A stretch of DNA of 64,000 nucleotides, taken from Verrucomicrobiaceae bacterium. GTDB taxonomy: Bacteria > Verrucomicrobiota > Verrucomicrobiia > Verrucomicrobiales > Verrucomicrobiaceae. How positions within the stretch are numbered: position 1 is the first letter of the stretch; each line of letters begins with the position of its first letter. The stretch spans positions 1 to 64,000 of the forward strand of contig JACKQF010000012.1 in NCBI GenBank assembly GCA_024232965.1, written 5' to 3'. Shown here piece after piece: positions 49,137 to 58,090 of this stretch. A program made the position numbers and the translations under genes. The notes under the pieces were generated by a model that did no database searches, was not told the DNA's origin, and was given only the letters and a program-made list of their open reading frames with translations.

Positions 49137-51689
49137 TCAAGCTTCTTGTTGCAAGTTTCGCACACCGCCCAGGAGCCAACCCGTGCGCGTCTGCAATGCT
49201 TCCAACACCAGCGCCAGGATCAGCGCGATGATCAGTGGACGCTGTATCCCTTGCCAAGCTTCGGGGCGCGGTGCTGTCCATACATCACCGAGATCGAGTC
49301 GCTCTGCGCCCCCGCTCTGGTGGCTGACGGTGCGCAAATCTTCGATGCGGGCGGCATCGAACTGCCACTCGGGATTCGTGATCGTGGAGACGGGACCAAA
49401 CGGCATCGCCACATTGCCGACGCGGATCGCTCCGCGAACGTAGGTGTCGGGGCGGAGTGTAGTGGTGGCGCGGAAGTGTCCCGGCTCGAGGCGTTCCCAC
49501 GGGATATGAAGCGCCTCGGTGGTCTCACCTGTATTGATCACCAGATCGGGTGCTGTCTTGCTGATGCGATCCTTCCATGTTTCATCGTAGTAGAGATGAG
49601 AGATCAATTGGGAGCCGATGATCTCCGTGCGCAGTCCGAGCCCCGGCGGCAATTGCTCTGCCAACAGCCAGCGCGTCAAGCTCTGCACAAAGCCGCCGTA
49701 GCCTTTCCAGCCTCGCGTCAGACTACTAAAATCTCCGCCGAGAGGGAACGAGACGCTAGCCACTCGCCCCGCCCCACGTTGCCAAAAGGCCAGCATTGGG
49801 GCCTTGTATTCGTCTTGGGAGATCAGGGCCGAGGTGGCGCCAGGGCGGATGTAGCTGAGGTTGTAGCCATCGACTTTTGCGAGCCAATCGATCGGGCTGC
49901 CTGCGAGTTCCACCCAACCCGCCGTGCCTTGCACGCCAATGGGATCTTCAATGAATGCGGTGCGAGCCACAGCGACGGTCTCTTGGGCAAACAGGGCGGG
50001 CAGATCTTGCGCGTTGGCATTGAAAAAGATGCGACCATTGCCACGCTTCGCGACGTCTTGGAGGAAAGCTGCGTCAGAGTCCTTATCGGTGCCGAGTCCG
50101 ATCACGCTGACGGTGGCTTTTGCCTTGGCCATTTCATCCAGTAGTTTGATGTAATCGCCGGGTTGCTCGGCATCAGCAGAGTCTGCAAAAAGGATAATGT
50201 GACGCTGTCCCACCGGTGTGTCTTTGATCTCATCCCACGCGGCTTTCAGCCCGTTGTACACATAGATGCCGCCACCGCCGCTATCGACGCGACGCACTGC
50301 TTCGACCAAGGTATCCCGGTTCTTTTGGGCGGAGGACAGTGGCGCAATCCGGTGGGCCTCACTATCAACGGCGAAGACCGTGACGAGGTCTTGATTCCCG
50401 AGGAGATCAATCGCGCGAGCCGCCCCTTCATTGGCTAGGTCCATTTTTTGCAGACTCGTACCAGGGACGCTCATTCCCATGCTGCCAGAGCGATCCATCA
50501 CGATGGCGAGCGCGACTGCGAGCTTCCGGTGCTCTTGCTTCAGTTCCATGCTAATCGGCAGCAACGGTTCAACGGGAGATCCAAAGTAGCCGCCTGAAGC
50601 AAAGCTGTACTTGCCGCCGATCATCGCCAAGCCGCCGCCTTGCTGGTGCACGAAAAAGTCGAGACCTCGGAGGAAATCCGTATCAATCCGATAGGCAGGA
50701 ACATTGTTGAGAATGACCACTCGGGTGCTGGAGAGTGAACCCAGATTGAGAGAGGCAAGTTCCGTGACCAAATCGACCGCAAAGCCCTGCTGCGTAAGCG
50801 CTGCGACCATCGGATCATTGGCATAAGCGCTTACCAAGAGCACACGTGGCCCACCCTGAACTTCCACCCAACGCGAGGCTCGATTATTGCCGGGCAGGGG
50901 ATCGTCCTTGGCAATCAGGCGGGCCTCATACTTCCATGCGCCTTGGCCGGGAGCGCGGTCGGCAAAGCGAACTCTTCCGATGCCACGCTCGACGATCGCA
51001 TCGCGCTGCCCGAGTCGTTGGTCGTTGCGGTAGAGTTCGACAGGAATCGCACCTTCTTGATCGGAAGCGACGGTGACTTCAATGAGAAATGCTTCTTGAA
51101 GTTGGGCGCGCAGAGGGAGGTCCATTGCTGCAATGCGTGCGTCTCCCATTAACGGATTACCGATCAAGCGGTAGTCGAGAGGGACGCTCTGACGTTGCAA
51201 ACGCTCGGCGAGATCGCGCAGCGGATCAGTGGAAAAGCCATCTGAAAACACCAGCAATCGTGAGGCGCGCGCCGGGTCCATTTGGGCGAGCGCGAAGGTG
51301 GCGGCAGCGTGGAGCTTGGTGGAATCCCGTGGCCCTGAGTAGCGTTCGCCACTGCTGCCAGCCCGCATGGTCGCGCCTTGAAGTACGGCCTCACCCGCAT
51401 AGTCCACAAAGAACAGGCGATCATCGGCGCTCTTGGATTTGTTGAGGATGGTCTGCCATTCAGGCAAACTGGGGTCTAGTATATCGGCGACGGAGTCAGA
51501 ACGATCCACGAGCACCCAGAGATCAAGCGCATCACTGAATCGGCGCACCTGTGGCTCCGCCAAGATGACCACGGTCAGCAGCGCGCATATCATGCGTAGC
51601 GGCCGCAATAGATGAAGTCGCGGCCAGAACCAACCCGCTGCCACGATGGGAAGCAGTAAGATCAACCATTGAAGAGCAGCGAAACGCAT
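49137..51689 (-). CDS. Membrane protein with two VWA domains and GATase1-like region
   Basis: This is an 850-residue protein. Two helices at the N-terminus (ALQWLILLLPIVAAGWFWP, PLRMICALLTVVILA) and one near the C-terminus (PLIIALILALVLEALQ) anchor it. The first VWA-type domain starts LDLWVLVDRSDSVAD, with the MIDAS pattern DxSxS at 62-66. A segment RVLLVSAYANDPMVAALTQQGFAVDLVTE (about 280-370) resembles a class I glutamine-amidotransferase fold without a catalytic Cys. The second VWA domain has AVALAIVMDRSGSMG (Asp399). This layout recurs in PVC and other bacteria beside BatA-like or MoxR genes, which are not in the window. The function is probably protein-complex assembly in the envelope. 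Confidence 0.85.
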   Translation of the reverse strand: MRFAALQWLILLLPIVAAGWFWPRLHLLRPLRMICALLTVVILAEPQVRRFSDALDLWVLVDRSDSVADILDPSLPEWQTILNKSKSADDRLFFVDYAGEAVLQGATMRAGSSGERYSGPRDSTKLHAAATFALAQMDPARASRLLVFSDGFSTDPLRDLAERLQRQSVPLDYRLIGNPLMGDARIAAMDLPLRAQLQEAFLIEVTVASDQEGAIPVELYRNDQRLGQRDAIVERGIGRVRFADRAPGQGAWKYEARLIAKDDPLPGNNRASRWVEVQGGPRVLLVSAYANDPMVAALTQQGFAVDLVTELASLNLGSLSSTRVVILNNVPAYRIDTDFLRGLDFFVHQQGGGLAMIGGKYSFASGGYFGSPVEPLLPISMELKQEHRKLAVALAIVMDRSGSMGMSVPGTSLQKMDLANEGAARAIDLLGNQDLVTVFAVDSEAHRIAPLSSAQKNRDTLVEAVRRVDSGGGGIYVYNGLKAAWDEIKDTPVGQRHIILFADSADAEQPGDYIKLLDEMAKAKATVSVIGLGTDKDSDAAFLQDVAKRGNGRIFFNANAQDLPALFAQETVAVARTAFIEDPIGVQGTAGWVELAGSPIDWLAKVDGYNLSYIRPGATSALISQDEYKAPMLAFWQRGAGRVASVSFPLGGDFSSLTRGWKGYGGFVQSLTRWLLAEQLPPGLGLRTEIIGSQLISHLYYDETWKDRISKTAPDLVINTGETTEALHIPWERLEPGHFRATTTLRPDTYVRGAIRVGNVAMPFGPVSTITNPEWQFDAARIEDLRTVSHQSGGAERLDLGDVWTAPRPEAWQGIQRPLIIALILALVLEALQTRTGWLLGGVRNLQQEA

Positions 51690-51723
51690 GGGAGCTACAA
51701 TGGTGGAAGATGAGAAGTGCGGC

Positions 51724-52074
51724 CTATTTTACCGACTTGGAGATGACGTTGTTTTTCTCGTCCATCAGCACACGCTTGGGGATGATGGGCTGCGCATCCA
51801 TGCCAAAAGCCATGATCGTGACGATGTGTCCAGTCTGAATCAAATGAGCTGCGGCACCATTGATGACGATCTGTCCAGAACCCTCGGGGCCTGGAATCAC
51901 ATAGGTTTCTAATCGAGCGGCGTTGGTTACGGAGGTGACGAGGACCTTTTCACCGTCCCAGAGATCGACTGCGCGCATGAGGTCGGTCGGGATCGTGATA
52001 CTGCCTTCGTAATCAACGTTGGCGTCGGTGATTCTTGCGCGGTGGATCTTGGATTTGAGCTGGATTCTAAACAC
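51724..52074 (-). CDS. panD: Aspartate 1-decarboxylase
   Basis: This is a 116-residue proenzyme that makes beta-alanine from L-aspartate for pantothenate and CoA synthesis. The self-cleavage site is YEGSIT with Gly24-Ser25, where Ser25 becomes the pyruvoyl group. IHRARITDANVDYEGSITIP, VTSVTNAARLETYVIPG and GQIVINGAAAHLIQTGHIVTIMAFG are all classical. The length is slightly under the E. coli enzyme. The start MFRIQLKSKIHRA is standard. It lies 34 nt upstream of the VWA gene, with no other pan gene adjacent. Confidence 0.96.
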   Translation of the reverse strand: MFRIQLKSKIHRARITDANVDYEGSITIPTDLMRAVDLWDGEKVLVTSVTNAARLETYVIPGPEGSGQIVINGAAAHLIQTGHIVTIMAFGMDAQPIIPKRVLMDEKNNVISKSVK

Positions 52075-52130
52075 GGGGCGTCAATGTGCCTTCCGCAATC
52101 GCAAGGTCAAGATGGGAATGGGGAATCCTC

Positions 52131-54002
52131 TCAGCCTGGCGTGCGGCGGCCGAATTTCTTTTCCAACTCACCGGCAGTGATCTGGATCAGCGTGGGGCGG
52201 CCATGGGGACAGCAGTAGGGCATCTCGCAGAGAAAGAGGTCCTTCAGCAGCGCCGTCAGTTCGGGAATGGAAAGGGGATCATTGGCCTTGACGGCATGGC
52301 GGCAGACGGTCGTGGCGATCATGTCTTCTCCGAGACGCAGGCTGGAAGCCTTGCCGCTCATGCCCTTTAACTCCTCAATGACCTGATCCAACCACTCCAT
52401 GGGATCATCCGTTTTCAGAAACGTTGGCAGTGCTTCAACCTTGAAAATGTTCGGGCCAAAGGGTTCTGCCTCGATGCCGAGCCTAGACAGCGCCTCAATA
52501 TTCCGGTTGATGAGGTCTGCATCCTGCGGGCTGACCTGGAGTGTGATGGGAATCAGCAGACGCTGGGATGGCACGCCACCTTCTTCCATGGCGCGGCGCA
52601 TTTGCTCAAACATCACGCGTTCGTGGGCGGCGTGTTGATCCATCAAAACGAGGCCTTCCTTGTTCTCCATCAATACGTAAAGATGGTGCAATACACCGAT
52701 GATGCGGAAGCTGTCGGCCTCGCTTTCAGCAGGACTGGAGTCGGGTGGCGGCTGTGTATGTGGGGGCGATTTCGGTGCAGGTGAGATCGTCGTTGGTGCC
52801 TGCACGACGGGGCGGGGCGTCGGCGTCAGTCGCTGTGGCGGCGGTGGTGCCTGATGTTGACGCGAGTCGATCGGCAGAAATGTTTGTGCCGGAGGTGGAG
52901 GCGATGGCGCTTGGCTGCGCAGTTGCAGTGGTGGTGTTGGAGATTCGGTTTCTGGGGTAGTGGGGACCGCTTGACGGGAGAAGCCGGAAGGGTGCCCGGT
53001 GGGCAATGTCCTGGAGGCCGCTAACGCGTTACTCACCGCTGCAGCGACGACTTCACGTACGGTATGACCATCGTGAAAACGGACTTCCTTTTTAGCTGGA
53101 TGCACGTTCACGTCGAAGGCGTGTGGATCCATTTCCAGGAACAAAAACGTCACCGGATTCTGACCCTTCATCAGCACGGTGTGATAGCCCTCGCGCAGCC
53201 CATAATGAATCGATGGGCTTTCAATCGGGCGACCATTTAGGAAGGTAAGTTGGAACTGCTTGGTTGAGCGGCTAAGGCCTGCGCCGCCTATGAATCCGTG
53301 GATGGTGATACCGCGTCGTTCTTCGCGCTCGACTTCGATCAAGCGACCTGCCAGTTCATCGCCTGACAGGCTGCGAATGCGCTCCAGCATGTTGTTTGCA
53401 GCTGGCAAATGAAACATCACGTCCCCATCGCGTGTCAGCGTAAAGGCAACATGGGGATTCGCGATGGCATGCAGACGAAACTGTTGTTCTACGTGTGAGT
53501 ACTCTGTGTTTTCTGTGCGGAGAAACTTGCGACGTGCAGGCACATTGAAGAACAACGAGCGCACCTCGATCACAGTGCCGGGCGCGCCGCCGTAGTCGCG
53601 CACATGCTGCATCTTGCCCCCGTGGATCTCAATCTCTGTGCCGGATAGCGCGGAGGCTTCACGCGTCGCTAGACGAAAGCGGGCCACGCTGGCAATCGAA
53701 GGCAATGCTTCGCCTCGAAAACCAAATGTTTGAATCGCTGCAAGGTCCTCCTTGGTCCGGATCTTGCTTGTTGCATGGCGTTCAATGCACAACAACGCGT
53801 CTTCACGATCCATTCCACCGCCGTCATCGACGATGCGGATCAATGCTGCTCCGCCGCGTTGGACATGCACTTCGACATGCTTGGCTCCGGCGTCGAGACT
53901 GTTTTCAACAAGCTCCCGAATCACGGCAGCGGGGCGTTCGACGACTTCCCCGGCAGCTACTTGGCTGGCGAGGGCGTCAGGGAGAATCCGAATTTTTGAC
54001 AT
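52131..54002 (-). CDS. mutL: DNA mismatch repair protein MutL (endonuclease type)
   Basis: This is a 623-residue protein. The GHKL ATPase domain shows VVERPAAVIRELVENSLDAGA, IRIVDDGGGM, RHATSKI and FGFRGEALPSIASVA, and the second part has RSLFFNVPARRKFL and DVNVHPAKKEVRF. A long Pro-rich linker (about 340-425) leads to the C-terminal dimerisation/endonuclease domain. That domain has the DQHA(X)2E(X)4E motif at 455-466 and CPHGRP at 598-603. The endonuclease motif means MutL itself can nick DNA, as in bacteria without MutH. Start ATG 54002 (MSKIRILPDALASQVAAGEVV) is the standard one. Confidence 0.97.
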   Translation of the reverse strand: MSKIRILPDALASQVAAGEVVERPAAVIRELVENSLDAGAKHVEVHVQRGGAALIRIVDDGGGMDREDALLCIERHATSKIRTKEDLAAIQTFGFRGEALPSIASVARFRLATREASALSGTEIEIHGGKMQHVRDYGGAPGTVIEVRSLFFNVPARRKFLRTENTEYSHVEQQFRLHAIANPHVAFTLTRDGDVMFHLPAANNMLERIRSLSGDELAGRLIEVEREERRGITIHGFIGGAGLSRSTKQFQLTFLNGRPIESPSIHYGLREGYHTVLMKGQNPVTFLFLEMDPHAFDVNVHPAKKEVRFHDGHTVREVVAAAVSNALAASRTLPTGHPSGFSRQAVPTTPETESPTPPLQLRSQAPSPPPPAQTFLPIDSRQHQAPPPPQRLTPTPRPVVQAPTTISPAPKSPPHTQPPPDSSPAESEADSFRIIGVLHHLYVLMENKEGLVLMDQHAAHERVMFEQMRRAMEEGGVPSQRLLIPITLQVSPQDADLINRNIEALSRLGIEAEPFGPNIFKVEALPTFLKTDDPMEWLDQVIEELKGMSGKASSLRLGEDMIATTVCRHAVKANDPLSIPELTALLKDLFLCEMPYCCPHGRPTLIQITAGELEKKFGRRTPG

Positions 54003-54063
54003 TAGGAAATGACAAAAGATGGGCTAGGTTGCCGTAAACTCTAACAAGAACCGGAAAATCCAA

Positions 54064-54093
54064 CGATGTCCCAACCGTCGCGGCAGGACATCG
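54064..54093 (+). promoter_or_regulatory. Inverted repeat in the mutL/HesB divergent spacer
   Basis: CGATGTCC (54064-54071) and GGACATCG (54086-54093) pair perfectly around a 14-nt loop, ending 26 nt before the HesB start. It may be a leader hairpin or a protein-binding dyad. Nothing identifies the regulator. Confidence 0.35.
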
Positions 54094-54119
54094 GTTAACC
54101 TAACCGGATAAGAACTCCC

Positions 54120-54452
54120 ATGATTACCCTGACACCCAGCGCCGTCAAACATCTCCGCCTGTTGCTTGCAGATCGGCAAGTATCTGGCGGCGAAGGACTG
54201 CGCTTAAATGTTGAACAGGGCGGCTGCGCAGGCATGCAGTACGTCATGAAAATAGATTCTGCGTGCGATACTGACAAAGTTGTTGCACAAGATGGAGTCT
54301 GCCTGATGATCGATCCTGAAAGCTTACGCTTCGTGGATCAGAGCCAGATCGACTATGTCGATGACCTCACAGATTCCGGCTTCAAAGTGATCAATCCCCT
54401 TGCTGCACGCAGTTGCGGATGTGGGAGCTCATTTGAGCCCGTAAGCAGTTAA
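54120..54452 (+). CDS. HesB/IscA-type iron-sulfur cluster assembly protein
   Basis: This is a 110-residue protein of the A-type carrier family, which receives and passes on Fe-S clusters. The start MITLTPSAVKHLRLLLAD is typical. The three cluster-ligand cysteines are Cys36 in EQGGCAGMQY and Cys99 and Cys101 in SCGCG. FVDQSQIDYVDDLTDSGFKVINP is the conserved middle. It is divergent from mutL, with no other isc or suf gene next to it, so the name IscA versus ErpA is left open. Confidence 0.93.
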   Translation: MITLTPSAVKHLRLLLADRQVSGGEGLRLNVEQGGCAGMQYVMKIDSACDTDKVVAQDGVCLMIDPESLRFVDQSQIDYVDDLTDSGFKVINPLAARSCGCGSSFEPVSS

Positions 54453-54559
54453 TTTGCCACTTTGTTAACATTTTCCTTTTCATTATTCACATTTTTTTGT
54501 AAAGAACAAAGCGCAGGCCATTTTGGTCTCGCATTTCAAAAATTTTTCCCGCTTTTGTC

Positions 54560-55354
54560 ATGCAACATCGATTTCTCAGTGACGGGTCTGATTTCCGTTC
54601 CTATGGTGGTGGTAATTTTTCCAAGGCTCCAAAATCCTCCGGGATGTTTTGGTGGGCTGTGCTCATAACGCTAATGATGGGAATGGTGATCTTTTGCTGG
54701 TTTTTCAGCATCATGGTCTTTTCCCATCCTGAAAAGCCCTTCAATTACAGGCTGCTCGCCCGACTTGACAAATTGGACGCCATCCGGCCATTCTCCATTT
54801 ATACGGCACCTGATGGCCCGGTAAAAAGCGCTAAGGACCTGCTTACTGCCTATTACCAGCATACGCCGGAGCAGCTCAGCGTCGCGAACGACGTGTTGAT
54901 GCGCTCTTACATCCGCAATTACGCGAAGAAACAACTTCCGCCGCCAGTGTTCGTCACAGGAAGTTTCCGTGTCCTTAAGTGTGACCCTCTCAAAACTGCC
55001 GATGTGATCAATTCCGGCTGGGTGGTCAGAATGCGGTCGGTGGATCTTGAGGATGTGGATGTTGAAATGTTGTTGCCAAACGTCACTGGTGACGCCGCGC
55101 CATATTCCCCAGGTGCTCAGCTGAAACTGGACGGCAAGCGCTCTACGTTCATGGCGGTGATGCACGTGCAGAAACTTGGAGAGGATCGGATGTGTGTTTC
55201 AACCGTTCCACTAACCTATCAGGGGCTCATTGCCGAAAATGGCAAGGCTCTAGCCATGGGACCACCGAAAGTCCTCAATATGGATGCAAGTCTTCCTGTG
55301 ACGCCAGACCCCGGCGTTGACCAGAACGTGGCTGCTGTGCCAGCCGATCGGTAG
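54560..55354 (+). CDS. Hypothetical single-pass membrane protein
   Basis: This is a 264-residue protein that I do not recognise. After a short Gly/Ser-rich cytoplasmic start comes one strong helix (MFWWAVLITLMMGMVIFCWFFSIMVFSHP). The following domain has RLDKLDAIRPFSIYTAPDGP, AYYQHTPEQLSVANDVLMRSYIRNY and a beta-rich end with FRVLKCDPL and VMHVQKLGEDRMCVSTVPLTY. The organisation suggests a periplasmic domain tethered to the inner membrane. It starts 107 nt after HesB behind a T-rich stretch, and its codon use looks like that of its neighbours. Confidence 0.75.
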   Translation: MQHRFLSDGSDFRSYGGGNFSKAPKSSGMFWWAVLITLMMGMVIFCWFFSIMVFSHPEKPFNYRLLARLDKLDAIRPFSIYTAPDGPVKSAKDLLTAYYQHTPEQLSVANDVLMRSYIRNYAKKQLPPPVFVTGSFRVLKCDPLKTADVINSGWVVRMRSVDLEDVDVEMLLPNVTGDAAPYSPGAQLKLDGKRSTFMAVMHVQKLGEDRMCVSTVPLTYQGLIAENGKALAMGPPKVLNMDASLPVTPDPGVDQNVAAVPADR

Positions 55355-55406
55355 GTCGGGCAGCGTAGGGTACAGTCCCTGGGTTCTCGCCACGGCTTAG
55401 ACGTGG

Positions 55407-56294
55407 TTATATGAAGCGCTGCAGCATTGGGTGAAGTTCGTTCAACGTGCTCTCTGGCCACAAATCGCGAGGCGTCATGATAGCGTGATCCAGAGACTGG
55501 TGTTCGGGCCAGTTGGCGACTGTCGGGATTCTTGGGATGGCTCGGGCGATGATCGCCTTGGCTGCTGCTGCATTGGCGTGCAGGTGACCGATGACTGCAC
55601 CGGCGGTCACCGCCTCCTCTTCTTCTTTCCAGCAATCGTAGTCCGTAATCATCGCCAGTGTAGCCAATGCGATTTCGGATTCTCGGGCGAGCTTGGCTTC
55701 GGGGAGATTGGTCATCCCGATGATGTCAAAGCCGAGCTTGCGGTTGGTCTCGGACTCTGCGCGTGTAGAGAAGGCGGGGCCGTCCATGCAGACGTAGGTG
55801 CCACCATCGTGGACATGAACCCCGTGAGCGCGCCCCTCTTCAACGAGAATGCGACGGAGTCCACTGGAGAACGGGTCAGCGAAAGAAACATGGGCAGCAA
55901 TACCGCGGCCAAAGAAGGTGTGATGCTCCCGCCGACTCGTGCGGTCGTAGAATTGGTCTGGCACGACGATGTGTCGAGGGTGATACTCCTCCTGGAGACT
56001 GCCCACGGCGGTGACTGCAATCACCCAGCGGACGTTTAAGGATCGCAAAGCCCAGAGGTTAGCTCGGTGATTAAGTTCTGTGGGCAGTATCCGGTGACCG
56101 CGAGCGTGGCGGGGGAGGAAGTAGAGCTGTCTGTCGGCAAAGGTGCCACCCATCAGGGCATCAGAAGGGGGGCCGAAAGGCGTGTCGACGACTATCTGCT
56201 CGGGATTCTGAAATCCTTCAATATCATAAAGACCGCTCCCTCCGATAATGGCAATGGCAGGCGGGAATGGGGATGGTGAGTGGTCTTCGGACAT
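55407..56294 (-). CDS. mtnP: S-methyl-5'-thioadenosine phosphorylase family protein
   Basis: This is a 295-residue purine nucleoside phosphorylase of the MTAP type, which splits methylthioadenosine with phosphate into adenine and methylthioribose 1-phosphate. Markers are AIIGGSGLYDIEG (phosphate loop), FGPPSDALMGG, LPRHARGHRILPTELNHRANLWALRSL, AVTAVGSLQEEYHPRHIVVPDQF, YVCMDGPAFSTRAES and IGMTNLPEAKLARESEIALATLAMITDYDCW with the base-recognising Asp. The DYD and NLPEAK residues point to MTAP rather than PNP; a 6-oxopurine specificity remains possible. Its 5' end faces a 392-nt AT-rich spacer shared with the receiver-domain regulator. Confidence 0.9.
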   Translation of the reverse strand: MSEDHSPSPFPPAIAIIGGSGLYDIEGFQNPEQIVVDTPFGPPSDALMGGTFADRQLYFLPRHARGHRILPTELNHRANLWALRSLNVRWVIAVTAVGSLQEEYHPRHIVVPDQFYDRTSRREHHTFFGRGIAAHVSFADPFSSGLRRILVEEGRAHGVHVHDGGTYVCMDGPAFSTRAESETNRKLGFDIIGMTNLPEAKLARESEIALATLAMITDYDCWKEEEEAVTAGAVIGHLHANAAAAKAIIARAIPRIPTVANWPEHQSLDHAIMTPRDLWPESTLNELHPMLQRFI

Positions 56295-56686
56295 TGGCAG
56301 AGTTTGGAGATTGGCCTGTTGGTTTCAACTTGAAAAGGTTGGATAGATGAAGCCTTTTTCACTGTGTCGGAGCAGCTATGGCCATTGGTGTTTTTCGTTG
56401 CGTTACGGCCATTTCAAAATTGATTATCGCTTCAATCTCGCGTCGCAAAATGGAGAAAAAACATAGAGTATCTGATTTTCTGATTTTTTCAGTTGCAATT
56501 GTGACACTAATTCGCAATACTTGTGCCGCTCTGGTTGCTTTTTAACGGGTTCACGGGCTGAGGTGGTAAATAAATATGATTATTATATACCAATTCGGTC
56601 GAAAGCCTTTTTTCTCGGAACCCAATTCGCAACGCTAGATCCACACTTTCAGTTCTCTCAAGCATCCAACCCGATCCCCACTAATT
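56295..56686. other. Long AT-rich divergent spacer
   Basis: This 392-nt stretch has no ORF with family resemblance. It is far more AT-rich than the rest of the window, with several T-runs and the TATAT-type stretch AATATGATTATTATATACC near 56574-56592. Several promoter-like hexamers are present, but none has a clean 17-nt spaced pair. It probably contains the promoters of mtnP and of the HTH/receiver gene, and a long untranslated leader or small RNA cannot be excluded. Confidence 0.5.
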
Positions 56687-57253
56687 ATGGCTGACCCACT
56701 TCCTCCAGAACTCATGACTGTCAAAGAGACTGCGGAGTATCTCCGCATCCCTCTTCCAACGGTCTATTATCTTGTCCAAAGGGGACAATTGCCAGCAGTC
56801 CAGATCGGTGGTCGCTGGCGTATCAAGCGCAGTCTTTTGGATCGCGATGTGCTGCGCAAAGATGAAGAGGCTGGGCAACCGACCGTCATGGTCGTGGATG
56901 ATGACGTTGCGCTACAGGCTCTGTTCAAGCAGTTCCTCAAGAAGGCCGGGTTTGGCCGCCTTGTGGTGGGCTCTGGCGCTGAGGCGCTGGCGATGGCCAA
57001 GAAGCAGAAGTTTGACTTTGTGTTCTTGGACCTCAAGCTTCCCGACATTCCTGGTGATGAAGTTTACATCCAGTTGAAAGAGATCTACCCAGATCTTCCA
57101 ATTGTGGTCATCACGGGTTATCCCGATAGCGAAATCCTCAGTCGGATTCTGTCTCTCGGACCGGTCACGGTTATCAAGAAGCCGATCGAGTATGAGCAAT
57201 TGAATCGTGCGGTGAAGCAACTCGGCCACAAAGGGGCTGAGGCTAGCGTCTAA
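56687..57253 (+). CDS. Excisionase-type HTH plus receiver-domain regulator
   Basis: This is a 188-residue protein. Residues 8-58 are an excisionase/MerR-like winged HTH (MTVKETAEYLRIPLPTVYYLVQRGQLPAVQIGGRWRIKRSLLDRDV). Residues 65-185 are a complete CheY-type receiver: acidic residues in MVVDDDVALQ (70-74), phospho-acceptor Asp115 in FVFLDLKLPD, Thr143 in VVITGYPDS and the conserved Lys in VIKKPI. The order (DNA-binding domain first, receiver last) is the reverse of most response regulators. No histidine kinase is adjacent. The gene sits behind a long AT-rich leader and ends at a strong terminator, so it is transcribed alone. Confidence 0.9.
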   Translation: MADPLPPELMTVKETAEYLRIPLPTVYYLVQRGQLPAVQIGGRWRIKRSLLDRDVLRKDEEAGQPTVMVVDDDVALQALFKQFLKKAGFGRLVVGSGAEALAMAKKQKFDFVFLDLKLPDIPGDEVYIQLKEIYPDLPIVVITGYPDSEILSRILSLGPVTVIKKPIEYEQLNRAVKQLGHKGAEASV

Positions 57254-57297
57254 TCGCCAAAAGTTCTCTCTCAGGATCACTCCTGTCCCTCCCAAGT

Positions 57298-57331
57298 CGG
57301 GCCGCGTTGAAAAGTGCGGCTCGATTTTTTT
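57298..57331 (+). terminator. Rho-independent terminator of the HTH/receiver gene
   Basis: CGGGCCGC (57298-57305) pairs with GCGGCTCG (57316-57323), with one G-T wobble and a 10-nt loop. A run of seven T follows (57325-57331). It lies 45 nt after the stop. Confidence 0.85.
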
Positions 57332-57332
57332 G

Positions 57333-58004
57333 CTAGCGAAGCAAATCAGGGCGGCGCTCTTGGGTCCTCGTCAATGCTTGTTGATGGCGCCATTCAGCAA
57401 TCTTCGCGTGATTGCCGCTGAGAAGAATCTCAGGCACCCTCATCCCCTGGTACTCGGCAGGCTTTGTGTACTGCGGCGCTTCGAGCAGCCCAGTGGATCC
57501 GAAGGATTCTTCGACTGCGCTCATTTCATCGCCCAAAACACCAGGAAGAAGGCGAATGATCGCATCCATCACGACCACTGCGGCGATCGCACCGTTGGTC
57601 AGTACGTAATCGCCGAGGCTGATTTCCTCGTCCACCCAGTGGTCGATGACCCTTTGATCCATGCCTTCATAGTGGCCCGAAAGAAAGATGAGATGGCTTT
57701 CCCCGGACAGTCGCTGAGCGGTTGCCTGGCGGAAGGGTTGCCCGGCGGGACTCATAAAGATGACTCGGCTCTGCGGGGTGTGAATGGGCTCAATGGCGGC
57801 GAACAGTGGCTCGGGGCGCAGTACCATGCCTTGGCCGCCGCCACACGGGGTGTCGTCCACATGCTGATGCTTGCCCACGCCGCGGTCGCGCAGGTCATGG
57901 AGGTGAAGATCGACCGCCCCTTTACTGAGAGCGCGGCCCATGATGCTGGTGTTCATCGGCACGGAGATGAGTTCGGGGAAAAGGGTGATGACGTCGATTC
58001 GCAT
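57333..58004 (-). CDS. trmD: tRNA (guanine-N1)-methyltransferase
   Basis: This is a 223-residue SPOUT enzyme that methylates G37 of tRNA at N1 using S-adenosylmethionine, preventing frameshifting. Start MRIDVITLFPELISVP is classical. Knot motifs are DDTPCGGGQGMVLRPEPLFAAIE, HLIFLSGHYEGMDQRVIDHWVDEEISLGDYVLTNGAIAAVVVMDAIIRLLPGVLG and the C-terminal GMRVPEILLSGNHAKIAEWRHQQALTRTQERRPDLL. In many bacteria trmD lies in an rpsP-rimM-trmD-rplS operon; here it stands alone between convergent and divergent genes. Confidence 0.97.
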   Translation of the reverse strand: MRIDVITLFPELISVPMNTSIMGRALSKGAVDLHLHDLRDRGVGKHQHVDDTPCGGGQGMVLRPEPLFAAIEPIHTPQSRVIFMSPAGQPFRQATAQRLSGESHLIFLSGHYEGMDQRVIDHWVDEEISLGDYVLTNGAIAAVVVMDAIIRLLPGVLGDEMSAVEESFGSTGLLEAPQYTKPAEYQGMRVPEILLSGNHAKIAEWRHQQALTRTQERRPDLLR

Positions 58005-58090
58005 GAGACGTGGGTACCCTGGAGGCAGAAATGGCTTTCGGCAACTGGATCAGCTTTGAAGAACAGCTCTGTTGGTGGCGTACTGGAGAA

